From Phanerodontia chrysosporium (taxonomy: Eukaryota; Basidiomycota; Agaricomycetes; Polyporales; Phanerochaetaceae): a DNA stretch of 64,000 nt. The notes under the pieces were generated by a model. The model was not told the origin of the DNA and did no database searches. It saw only the letters and a program-made list of their open reading frames with translations. Made by a program: the position numbers and the translations under genes. The stretch is taken from contig MJGA01000028.1 of assembly GCA_001910725.1 (NCBI GenBank), positions 292,933 to 356,932 on the forward strand. The letters run 5' to 3'. Shown piece after piece: positions 10,151-18,201 of the stretch; position 1 is the first letter of the stretch; each line of letters opens with the position of its first letter.

Positions 10151-10845
10151 TGTCACGGATGTGACGGTGCAGCCCTATTTTTCGCCGATTTTTGGCTATT
10201 TTCCTCGATTAATCCAACGGGCGAGCAGCCCTCGCGCCGTCTGGAGTCCTAGCCGCCCACACTCAGCGCCTGGCCATTCAGCGCCAGTGCCCTGATAGCG
10301 CATCACCCCTAGACGCCAACGCATCCCGCTGCGCGCTCAGACACTGCCCGGATCACCGGTCTGCCTTGCTACCGGTTCTCCGGATCGCCGAGGAGGCACT
10401 GTCATCCCCGATGACTCCCCTCGCCGAGACACGCCGAGCTGATCAGCCTGATGACACAGCCTCGGCCCGACGCAGCCTCAAGACACTGCCAGCTGACACA
10501 GCCTCGTGACATAGCCCCAACACAGCCTCGCCGCGCAGCCCGCGTCGCAGCCTCGATGGCTATGCAGAGCACTGCCCATCAGCTTATGTAATCGTATAGC
10601 CTGCCCTAAAGGACTTGTAGTATATAAGGGTAGCTCCCCTCGCTCCTGTCCGTCATCTCGACCTCTTGGTTAATACGGACAGGTAAGCCCGTTGTTTGTA
10701 CATTAGTTACTAGTGCTAATACAACTTGGTCAATACGGACAGTTGCACAAACCGTTTGTCGCCGCGTGACTCGCTCCGCTGCGCCATCTCGTCGACCTCC
10801 CCATTCGTGCTCCCTCGTGTAGCGTTGAGCCTTCGCTCCGCGACA
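10151..10845 (+). repeat. 5' LTR of the chromovirus (695 bp)
   Basis: It begins TGTCAC and ends GCGACA, a short imperfect inverted repeat with the usual TG...CA ends. A TATA box (TATATAA, 10621-10627) sits about 30 bp upstream of the predicted transcript start near 10655. Downstream lies an intron-like 60-nt segment (GTAAGC at 10683 to CAG at 10742) whose end repeats the 18 bases just before it (10665-10682 and 10725-10742). This LTR keeps a 42-bp segment lost from the 3' LTR. Confidence 0.95.
10621..10664 (+). promoter_or_regulatory. LTR core promoter and predicted transcript 5' end
   Basis: TATATAAGGG starts at 10621. The ten bases at 10655-10664 (ATCTCGACCT), at a normal TATA-to-start distance, are the exact reverse complement of 10848-10857 beside the LTR. 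That places the RNA 5' end at or just before 10655 if the element self-primes. The start site itself is inferred, not seen. Confidence 0.7.
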
Positions 10846-10847
10846 TT

Positions 10848-10857
10848 AGGTCGAGAT
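10848..10857 (+). other. Self-priming primer-binding site of the chromovirus
   Basis: AGGTCGAGAT begins two bases after the LTR end and is perfectly complementary to 10655-10664, the predicted first bases of the transcript. In the Tf1/sushi group of LTR elements the folded-back 5' end of the mRNA, not a tRNA, primes reverse transcription at such a site. I see no tRNA-type primer site here. Confidence 0.75.
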
Positions 10858-10937
10858 CTTTTGGGCGCCCTAGGCATTTTCCCCTACCGCTCCCCCATAC
10901 CACCGTTTCAAAAAGTTTATTCCCTCCGATTAAAGCG

Positions 10938-11686
10938 AGTACGTCGTAGTCGAGCAGCCCGCTCACTCCGTACACGTTGCTAAGGCTTGCTTTGCAGTGC
11001 CAAAAGACGTCCAGCTCAAGGACCACATCCCCCAGCGCATTTTCGACCGCCTCCAACGTCGTCGCGAGGCCGGCAACCCCGTCAAGTGGACGGACCGCAA
11101 AGTCAAGGCAGTCGTCAAGTACGTGTCCACGCTCCCCCAGCCTCCGCCCTCTGTCCCCTCCATCAACTGGACTGCCGTCCGCGAGGCTCGCGAAGCCGAA
11201 CAGCGCGTAGGCAACCGCATCCGTGAGCAGCGCCAACGCGAGGCGCAAGAAGCCCAGGCCGCCGTAGCCGCCTCCTCATCCAAGCTCAGTTTGGCAGAGC
11301 GCCTCAGCGCCGCCCCGACGTACGAGCCCATCGCCCGCAAGCCCATCGGTATCGACATCCCGAAGTACTTCCCCACCGACCTCGTCGGCATCTTCACGCC
11401 CAAGCTCGACGCAACCATCAAGCGTCTCAAGGCCGTCGAGGAAGTCGACTTATTCCACCTCGTCAGCAGCGACCGCGCGCATGGCGTCTGCCAGCTGCTC
11501 GAACGTCTTCGGCAGATTCGCAACGAGCTCAGCCGCCTCGCCCCCAGCACTACGTTTAAGGAGTGGCATCAGTACGAGCTCGGACTAGCTCAGATTGGTG
11601 ACATCCCGTTTGTCGGTTTAAGGCGCAACTTCCGCCGCATCGTGGGAGAGCTAGATATCGTGTACCGGGCCGGCTATTTTGATTAA
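10938..11686 (+). CDS. Extra chromovirus ORF before gag (ORF-X), spliced start codon
   Basis: Frame 2 is open from 10997 to a TAA at 11684-11686 (229 residues) but contains no ATG. A canonical intron at 10939-10997 (donor GTACGT, branch-like GCTAAG, acceptor TTTGCAG; 59 nt) joins the A at 10938 to the TG at 10998 and so creates ATG in exactly this frame. The protein is basic, with an Arg/Gln/Glu/Ala helical stretch (residues about 60-95), then a more globular C-terminal half rich in Leu, Arg, Ile and Phe. It has no internal Met. I recognise no domain; it is not a Gag zinc knuckle, protease or envelope-like protein. Gag follows in the -1 frame. It may be an N-terminal Gag-like module or an accessory factor. 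Confidence 0.6.
10939..10997 (+). other. Predicted 59-nt intron that builds the ORF-X start codon
   Basis: Donor GTACGT, branch-like GCTAAG about 17 nt before the end, and acceptor TTTGCAG are all near consensus for basidiomycetes. Removing it gives GCG-ATG-CCA. Without removal there is no ATG between the predicted transcript start and 11481. Confidence 0.6.
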
Positions 11687-12111
11687 TAAATACACTCTTT
11701 GTCGCACTGGATTTCGACTGTTCGAATTGTCCGCACTTCTTCGGGCGAACCACAGAGAACGGCGTCACTGCCCCCGCTGATCTCCACGTCGAGGAGAACA
11801 ACGGGTCTCGAGAAGCCAGGGAGTGCAGTCAGCAGCCCTGCCCTTATCGAGAGACTGCCCCTCCGCTACTCCCGGTTCCGCCTAGCGACCGAGAAACACA
11901 GTTCGAATGCCCTCATTTCGCGCAACGGCTAGAATTCGCCCGCGCCTCTGCCACTACTCCGAATACTCCCGATCACAGTCCCCCGGACAGCAGCCACCAC
12001 TCGTCTCCCGAGACATCGCTCGGCTCCGTCCTCTCCGACCACGAACCCGCTCCCTCGCCGTTTAATCTCTCCCGCGCTCAATCAGGAGCCAACACTCCCC
12101 GTCCCCCCAAT

Positions 12112-13362
12112 ATGTCAAGCACTCCCGGCGGAGCGCCTCCTGGCCCGGCTCCCCCTGACCCCATCTCTGCTGCTCTCCTACAAATGGCCCAGGCAATGAC
12201 GCAGCTCACAAACACGGTTAACACTCTGGCCCAAACTATTGGCGCCAATCGGACAACGGTCAACGCAACGGTCAACGCCAACAAGGAGCTCCCCTTCGTC
12301 GAGAAGCCCGTCCCGTTCAAAGGGAAAGGTTCGGACACGGCCCGTCTCTTCCGCGCCGCCTACCGCATCTACGCCGATGGACAGCCGGAGAAATTCGGCA
12401 AGCGCGACGTCAACGGCAACCTCCAGCGGGACCCCGAATCCGGCAAGATCTTGGTAGACGGCCAGAAGTGGATCGTCGGCGCTCTCTCCTTCATGCAGGA
12501 TGAAGCGGCCGAATGGGCACGGCAGTACATCGAGCAAGCGGCAGACGGCACTCAGATATTCGACGGCTCTCGCGCTACGTTCTGGGAGGCCTTCAAGAAC
12601 CGGTTCGAGCCCATGGACGAGAAGGCCGAGGCTCTCAGCAAGCTGCAAGCTTGTACGCAGGGCAACCATCGGTTCGCGGAGTTCTTTGCGGAGTTCCAAG
12701 CCCTCGCCGGCCGCACGAAGCTCACCCCGGAAGACCTGGCAGCCCGGCTACGGACGAAGTTTAATAAGGACTACCTCGAGCGGATCTCGTACATGGTCAA
12801 CCCCGCTACCGGCAAAGGCCCCGAGACGTACGACGAGCTCAAGAACGCGGGTTTCGCCGTCGACCGGTCGAAGGACAAGCTCTCGCAAGACCTCCTGGCA
12901 CAGCAAGGCAAGACGTCCTCGACTCCGGCTAGCTCGTCAGCGCGCGCCTTCCGCGACCCGAACGCGATGGACATCGACGCCGCAAACATTGACGAGCTGT
13001 TTAAGGGTCTCACTGGCACGGATCTCAAGCGCCAGTTCGACGCCGTCATGAAGGACCGCTGCAAGGTCTGCGGCTCGAAGTCCCACAAGTCCACGGACCC
13101 CGTTCACCGTGATTCGGTCTGCAACCACTGCGGCAAGAAGGGTCACTGGTCCCGCGTCTGTCGTGCTCGCCTCGAGGGCAAGCCGAGAACCGCCCCCGCT
13201 ACCGCCGCCGTTCGCGCCTCGTCTTCGGATACCTCGTCTCAGGACTCCTCGTCTCCGGCCTCCTCGTCTTCTGGCAGCTCGTCTGACGACCAAGCCGCCG
13301 CGCTCGCCGCCCTCCGTGATCAGCTGGCCCTGATACAGAAGCAGCTCGGGGGTTTTGCTTAA
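12112..13362 (+). CDS. Chromovirus Gag
   Basis: A 416-residue ORF from an ATG at 12112. It has a Pro-rich N-terminus, a retrotransposon capsid domain (roughly residues 60-240), and a C-terminal CCHC zinc knuckle CNHCGKKGHWSRVC preceded by a second Cys pair (CKVCGSKSH). A Ser-rich tail follows. Gag forms the particle and binds the element RNA. The same frame is open for 143 codons upstream (from 11683) and reads as protein-like sequence (for instance FDCSNCPHFFG), but contains no ATG. Either the mature start lies further upstream through an unseen splice, or that stretch is leader. Only two ATGs (11481, 11909), both out of frame, lie between the predicted transcript start and 12112. Confidence 0.9.
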   Translation: MSSTPGGAPPGPAPPDPISAALLQMAQAMTQLTNTVNTLAQTIGANRTTVNATVNANKELPFVEKPVPFKGKGSDTARLFRAAYRIYADGQPEKFGKRDVNGNLQRDPESGKILVDGQKWIVGALSFMQDEAAEWARQYIEQAADGTQIFDGSRATFWEAFKNRFEPMDEKAEALSKLQACTQGNHRFAEFFAEFQALAGRTKLTPEDLAARLRTKFNKDYLERISYMVNPATGKGPETYDELKNAGFAVDRSKDKLSQDLLAQQGKTSSTPASSSARAFRDPNAMDIDAANIDELFKGLTGTDLKRQFDAVMKDRCKVCGSKSHKSTDPVHRDSVCNHCGKKGHWSRVCRARLEGKPRTAPATAAVRASSSDTSSQDSSSPASSSSGSSSDDQAAALAALRDQLALIQKQLGGFA

Positions 13363-13394
13363 GGGGCCGGAGTGACGCCGCATCGTCGGTCCCC
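13350..13394 (+). promoter_or_regulatory. -1 ribosomal frameshift signal between gag and pol
   Basis: Near the end of gag the codons are GGG GGT TTT GCT TAA, so G GGT TTT (13350-13356) is a perfect X XXY YYZ slippery heptamer four bases before the gag stop. Six bases downstream, GGGGCC (13363-13368) can pair with GGTCCCC (13388-13394) as a hairpin with one mismatch. The pol frame is exactly -1 and is open across the gag stop. Confidence 0.8.
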
Positions 13395-16300
13395 GTTTCG
13401 TCAAGCCCGGATTCAACTCCGGCGCCTTCGTTAGAACCACAGGACATTTCGGACTCTATCCGCTCGTGTACAATATCCGTATTAGACCCTTTCTCGAATC
13501 ACTACCGTGTACCAGTAAAGCTCACCGGAATCAATAAGACTATTCGCACGCCCGCAATGATTGACTCCGGTGTGACTTCACTGTTCATCCACGAAGACTT
13601 CTGCAAGCAGCATAAAATTCTCACGGTACCACTCAAAAGGGAGATTACGCTATACAACATCGACGGAACCAAGAACGAAGCAGGGTCTATCACGCGTCGT
13701 GCCAGACTCCAGCTGACTGTGGGCTCTTACACGTTTAAGGAGGAGTTTCTTGTCACAAACATCGGTCCGGAGGACGTCATCCTCGGACTTCCGTGGCTCA
13801 AGAAATGGAATCCGAATATCGACTGGGAAACGGGAGATGTCCAGTTTCAGCTCCGCGGCGGAGCTGAGGACACCCCGGTTTTCGGTATCCATCAGATTGA
13901 CGCCAATCGCTCCGAACGCCGAGAATGGCTTCGAGCAGGCATTGTTGAAGACGCTAAAGACGAAGTCTGGATTCTCGCTGGCTACACTTACTCGCAAGCG
14001 ATCGCTGTCGAAGCCAATCGCGAAAAGTACGCCAAGACGTTCGAAGAGCTGGTCCCCGAGGAGTACCACCGACACAAGAAGGTGTTCTCCGAAGAAGAAT
14101 CACACCGCCTCCCGAAGCATCAGCCCTGGGACCACGCGATAGATCCCGTTCTGGACGCCCCGGCATCGATCAAATCGAAGGTCTACCCCATGTCCCCAAT
14201 CGAGAATGAGGAACTACAGCGGTTCATCGATGACGCACTCGCCAAGGGCTATATCGTCCCCAGCAAGTCTCCGATCGCCTCCCCTGTATTCTTCATCAAG
14301 AAGAAGGACGGCAAGCTCCGGTTCATTCAAGATTATCGCAAGCTCAACGACATCACTGTGAAGAATCGCTACCCCCTTCCGCTCACCTCCGACATCATCG
14401 GGAAGCTCCAGGGCGCTAAGATCTTCACCAAGTTCGATGTCCGATGGGGCTACAACAACGTCCGGATTAAGGAAGGTGACGAGTGGAAAGCCGCCTTCAT
14501 CACCAACCGCGGCCTCTTCGAGCCCAGAGTCATGTACTTCGGTCTGTGCAACAGCCCTGCCACGTTCCAGGCCCTCATGAACCACATCTTCGCCGACCTC
14601 ATCGCTGAGAGCAAGGTCGCAGTTTACCTTGACGATATTCTCATCTGGTCGAACGATCTCGCTTCGCATCGGAAGATTGTTCACAAAGTCCTGGCACGCC
14701 TCGCCAAATACGATCTGTACCTTCGGCCCGAGAAGTGCGAGTTCGAGCGCTCAGAGATCGAGTATCTTGGGCTCCTCATCAGCGAAGGACAAGTCGGCAT
14801 GGACCCCGGCAAGGTTAAGGCAGTAGCCGAGTGGCCGACCCCGAAGAACCTCAAAGACGTACGAGGCTTTGTCGGGTTCGCCAACTTCTACCGCCGCTTC
14901 ATCAAGGACTTCTCAAAGATCTGCCGCCCGCTGCACGATCTGACGAAGAAGGACACTCCGTTTAATTGGGGTCCCGCGCAGGCAGAAGCCTTCGAGACGC
15001 TCAAGCACGCTTTCACGACTCAGCCCGTGCTCGCCATGTGGAGCATTGATCGGCCAACTCACGTCAAGACCGATGCTTCTGGCTACGCTACCGGTGGAGT
15101 CATAGCTCAACGCAACCCTGAAGATGGTCTCTGGCATCCAATCACGTATCGCTCGCAGACTATGAGCCCCGCCGAGCGGTACTACGAGATCTGGGACCGT
15201 GAGATGCTTGCAATCATCGAAGCTCTCAAGGACTGGCGCCAGTTCCTCGAAGGCCTCCCGGAGCCTTTCGAGATCTGGACCGATCATCAGAATCTCCAGT
15301 ACTGGAAGACTGCGCAGAATCTCACGCGGCGACAAGCCCGCTGGGCCTCCTACCTCGCCGAATACGACTTCCGCATCGTCCATCGCCCCGGCAAGACGCA
15401 TCTCCTCGCCGACCCGCTCTCCCGGCCTTCCTCGCTGCATGTCTCCGACGAAGAAGACAACCACTCGCAGATAGTACTGAAGCCAGAGCTGTTTAAGATA
15501 GCCGCCACGATAGCTTTCGCAAACCCCTCCCCCCTCGAGAAGCGCATTCGCGACTGCTCCGAAAAGGAAAAGGAAGTCGCAGACGCCCTGCAGACTCCCC
15601 GGACCAAGGGGCCCCGCAAGCTGCGCAACGGCGTTCTCGAATGGGAAGAAGACAACGGCCTTCTGTACTACCATGGGAAAGTCTACGTGCCGAACAGTGC
15701 CACGCTGCGCAACGACGTCATCAAGTCTTGTCATGATGCGCCGACTGCCGGACACCCTGGGAAGCACACCACCCTCGAGTTGGTCTCTCGGTACTATTGG
15801 TGGCCGCGCATCTCCGCCGACGTTAGCCGCTACGTGCTCGGCTGCGACCAATGTCAACGATACAAGTCCGCCCCGCATCCGAAAGCCACCCTACAGCCCC
15901 ACGACGTCCCTTCAGGGCCTTGGGAACACGTCGGCGTGGATCTCATCACGCAGCTTCCACGCGACGCCAAGACCAAGAAGGACTCGATCGCGGTCTACGT
16001 GGACCACTATTCGGATCAGTGCCACCTTGTACCGGTCGACTCGACGATCACCGCTGCTGGCATGGGCGACGTCCACTACACGGACATCTTCCGCCTCCAT
16101 GGCCTCCCACGCAAGATCTTCTCCGATCGTGGACCCCAGTTTGCAGCCCAGTACATGCGAGCCCTGTACAAGCGCCTCGGCATCGCTACCGGTCTCACCA
16201 CGGCATATCACCCCGAAGGCAACAGCAAGGTTGAGCGCAAGAACCAGGAAGTCGAGAAATTCCTGCGTCTCTTCGTCTCCCAGCGCCAAGACGACTGGGT

Positions 16301-17114
16301 CGATTGGCTCCCGATGGCCGAGTTCACCCTGAACTCACACGTGTCTAGTGCTACCGAGCGCACACCCTTCGAGATTGTCTACGGCTATACACCGGACTTC
16401 ACGATCCCGGCCGGCAAACACATTAAGGTTCCCGCTCTCGATGAGCGCCTAGACCGCATGGCTCATGTTCGCAAGGAAGCCGAAGCTGCCCTGCGCCTAA
16501 CCAAAGCCCGAATGAAAGAGGAATACGAGGCCGCGAAGAAACGCGCCCACTCCTTCAAAGTCGGCGATCAGGTTTGGCTCAGCACGAAGGACCTCAGCAT
16601 CGATCAGCCCTCGCCCAAGCTCGGCCCCCGCCAGCTGGGTCCGTTTAAGGTTCTGGAGAAGATCGGCGATCTGGACTATCGGCTCGAGCTCCCGAGCTGG
16701 CTGAAAATCCACCCAGTTTTCCATGTCAACCGCCTCAGCCCGTGGCACGATCAGGGCGTCGAGAAGCCTCTGCCTCCCAAACCTGTCAAGGTTGCCGGCG
16801 GAGAAGAATACGTCGTCGAGAAAATCCTCGACAGCCGCATATACCGCCGCCAACTGCAGTACAAGGTTCGCTGGAAAGGCTACGGCCAAGCCGGCGACAC
16901 ATGGGAAAAAGCAGACAACCTCAAGCACGCCAAAGCCCTGGTCAACAAATTCCATCGCGAAAATCCGGAAGCGCCCCGCAAGCTCGCTGCCACTGCCTTC
17001 GAAGCCCTCGCCGCCTCCTTTCGCCCGTTCGTCACCGAAGTCGACGTCGCCCACCTTTCTGCCTCTGATCGCGCTAAGGCCGATCTCGACTGGGAGGAGG
17101 GGCGCCACATCTGA
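13356..17114 (+). CDS. Chromovirus Pol: protease, RT, RNase H, integrase, chromodomain
   Basis: The frame is open through the gag stop, so pol is probably made by -1 frameshifting; an ATG at 13557 exists but lies inside the protease motif. Domains in order are: aspartic protease (IDSG, about 13560-13571, and LGLPWL further on); reverse transcriptase with YLDD at 14626-14637; RNase H with KTDASGYATGG; integrase with an H2C2 finger (HDAPTAGHPGKH...CDQC, about 15730-15860), VDLITQLP, FSDRGPQF and NSKVERKN supplying the DDE triad; and a C-terminal chromodomain (YVVEKIL...VRWKGY...TWE, about 16805-16930). The chromodomain would steer integration to particular histone marks. There are no stops or frame breaks, so Pol appears functional. 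Confidence 0.97.
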   Translation, partial: CLRGRSDAASSVPVSSSPDSTPAPSLEPQDISDSIRSCTISVLDPFSNHYRVPVKLTGINKTIRTPAMIDSGVTSLFIHEDFCKQHKILTVPLKREITLYNIDGTKNEAGSITRRARLQLTVGSYTFKEEFLVTNIGPEDVILGLPWLKKWNPNIDWETGDVQFQLRGGAEDTPVFGIHQIDANRSERREWLRAGIVEDAKDEVWILAGYTYSQAIAVEANREKYAKTFEELVPEEYHRHKKVFSEEESHRLPKHQPWDHAIDPVLDAPASIKSKVYPMSPIENEELQRFIDDALAKGYIVPSKSPIASPVFFIKKKDGKLRFIQDYRKLNDITVKNRYPLPLTSDIIGKLQGAKIFTKFDVRWGYNNVRIKEGDEWKAAFITNRGLFEPRVMYFGLCNSPATFQALMNHIFADLIAESKVAVYLDDILIWSNDLASHRKIVHKVLARLAKYDLYLRPEKCEFERSEIEYLGLLISEGQVGMDPGKVKAVAEWPTPKNLKDVRGFVGFANFYRRFIKDFSKICRPLHDLTKKDTPFNWGPAQAEAFETLKHAFTTQPVLAMWSIDRPTHVKTDASGYATGGVIAQRNPEDGLWHPITYRSQTMSPAERYYEIWDREMLAIIEALKDWRQFLEGLPEPFEIWTDHQNLQYWKTAQNLTRRQARWASYLAEYDFRIVHRPGKTHLLADPLSRPSSLHVSDEEDNHSQIVLKPELFKIAATIAFANPSPLEKRIRDCSEKEKEVADALQTPRTKGPRKLRNGVLEWEEDNGLLYYHGKVYVPNSATLRNDVIKSCHDAPTAGHPGKHTTLELVSRYYWWPRISADVSRYVLGCDQCQRYKSAPHPKATLQPHDVPSGPWEHVGVDLITQLPRDAKTKKDSIAVYVDHYSDQCHLVPVDSTITAAGMGDVHYTDIFRLHGLPRKIFSDRGPQFAAQYMRALYKRLGIATGLTTAYHPEGNSKVERKNQEVEKFLRLFVSQRQDDWVDWLPMAEFTLNSHVSSATERTPFEIVYGYTPDFTIPAGKHIKVPALDERLDRMAHVRKEAEAALRLTKARMKEEYEAAKKRAHSFKVGDQVWLSTKDLSIDQPSPKLGPRQLGPFKVLEKIGDLDYRLELPSWLKIHPVFHVNRLSPWHDQGVEKPLPPKPVKVAGGEEYVVEKILDSRIYRRQLQYKVRWKGYGQAGDTWEKADNLKHAKALVNKFHRENPEAPRKLAATAFEALAASFRPFVTEVDVAHLSASDRAKADLDWEEGRHI

Positions 17115-17136
17115 CGACCTCGCGAGGACACTCGGT

Positions 17137-17152
17137 TTTAGGAGGGGGGTAA
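17137..17152 (+). other. Polypurine tract of the chromovirus
   Basis: TTTTAGGAGGGGGGTAA abuts the right LTR. A purine run in this position primes plus-strand DNA synthesis in LTR elements. Confidence 0.8.
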
Positions 17153-17805
17153 TGTCACGGATGTGACGGTGCAGCCCTATTTTTCGCCGATTTTTGGCTA
17201 TTTTCCTCGATTAATCCAACGGGCGAGCAGCCCTCGCGCCGTCTGGAGTCCTAGCCGCCCACACTCAGCGCCTGGCCATTCAGCGCCAGCGCCCTGATGG
17301 CGCATCACCCCTAGACGCCAGCGCATCCCACTGCGCGCTCAGACACTGCCCGGATCACCGGTCTGCCTTGCTACCGGTTCCCCGGATCGCCGAGGAGGCA
17401 CTGTCATCCCCGATGACTCCCCTCGCCGAGACACGCCGAGCTGATCAGCCTGATGACACAGCCTCGTGACATAGCCCCAACACAGCCTCGCCGCGCAGCC
17501 CACGTCGCAGCCTCGATGGCTATGCAGAGCACTGCCCATCAGCTTATGTAATCGTATAGCCTGCCCTAAAGGACTTGTAGTATATAAGGGTAGCTCCCCT
17601 CGCTCCTGTCCGTCATCTCGACCTCTTGGTCAATACGGACAGGTAAGCCCGTTGTTTGTACATTAGTTACTAGTGCTAATACAACTTGGTCAATACGGAC
17701 AGTTGCACAAACCGTTCGTCGCCGCGTGACTCGCTCCGCTGCGCCATCTCGTCGACCTCCCCATTCGTGCTCCCTCGTGTAGCGTTGAGCCTTCGCTTCG
17801 CGACA
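17153..17805 (+). repeat. 3' LTR of the chromovirus (653 bp)
   Basis: Compared with the 5' LTR it lacks 42 bp, exactly one interval between two copies of GACACAGCCTCG. It has nine further differences, all transitions. The TATA box, intron-like segment and 18-bp repeat are retained. The target duplication GACCC follows at 17806-17810. Confidence 0.95.
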
Positions 17806-18201
17806 GACCCAGGTCGTGATGGTGGTGTGCATGACCGCGCAAAACAACAGGAGCGGGGCAGGCAGCGTGTCAGTGTCTGCTTCTTGGACGAGCGCGGATG
17901 CCGCAGCGAAGTTCGCCGTGAGCAGGTCGTGGACCTGGCCCAGCAATCTGGCAGCATTCTGGAATGCCGCGCCCGCCGCGGCAGAGCTGGCATCCGAGGG
18001 CGCGGACGTCGCAGAGGACATGACTTCATCGCCGTTGAGGCCAGGCGTGGGTGCAAGGGACTCGAGCAACTCCGCAAAGCGGCTATCGCGTGTGCCCTTC
18101 TTCGGCGGTCTCAGATCCAGTCGCTCCGCGGGAGTCGGATGATGGCTCACCTCAACTTGGTGTGACACTCCGGCGTCGAGGGGCGCGAATCGGTTCGGCA
18201 T
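17806..18201 (-). CDS. LINE ORF1, 5' part upstream of the chromovirus insertion
   Basis: From an ATG at 18201 (MPNRF...) the frame is open to the insertion point. The sequence is Pro/Ser/Ala-rich at first, then helical and hydrophobic just before the break. The same frame is also open further upstream to 18678, so an earlier start is possible, but upstream residues look like translated UTR. The last codons join in phase with 10145-10064 across the insertion. Confidence 0.75.

Larger units (their letters stand above)
10151..17805 (+). mobile_element. Complete chromodomain Ty3/gypsy retrotransposon (chromovirus)
   Basis: The 7.66-kb element has LTRs at 10151-10845 and 17153-17805, flanked by GACCC. 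Internally, in order: a self-complementary primer-binding site (10848-10857), a 59-nt intron, an extra ORF (to 11686), gag (12112-13362), pol in the -1 frame (to 17114) and a polypurine tract (17137-17152). Pol order is protease, RT, RNase H, integrase, chromodomain, as in chromoviruses. The LTRs differ by one 42-bp deletion and nine substitutions in 653 aligned bases (about 1.4 percent by eye), so the insertion is fairly recent. All long ORFs are unbroken and the element may be mobile. Confidence 0.95.

Noticed and set aside
10846..10870. A tRNA-type primer-binding site after the chromovirus LTR
   Set aside because: No TGG-initiated complement of a common tRNA end is visible, whereas the self-complementary decamer is exact and correctly placed.
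11676..11690. A -1 frameshift from ORF-X into gag
   Set aside because: There is no slippery heptamer, and the gag frame has a TGA at 11680-11682 upstream of the ORF-X stop, so a shift could not reach gag.
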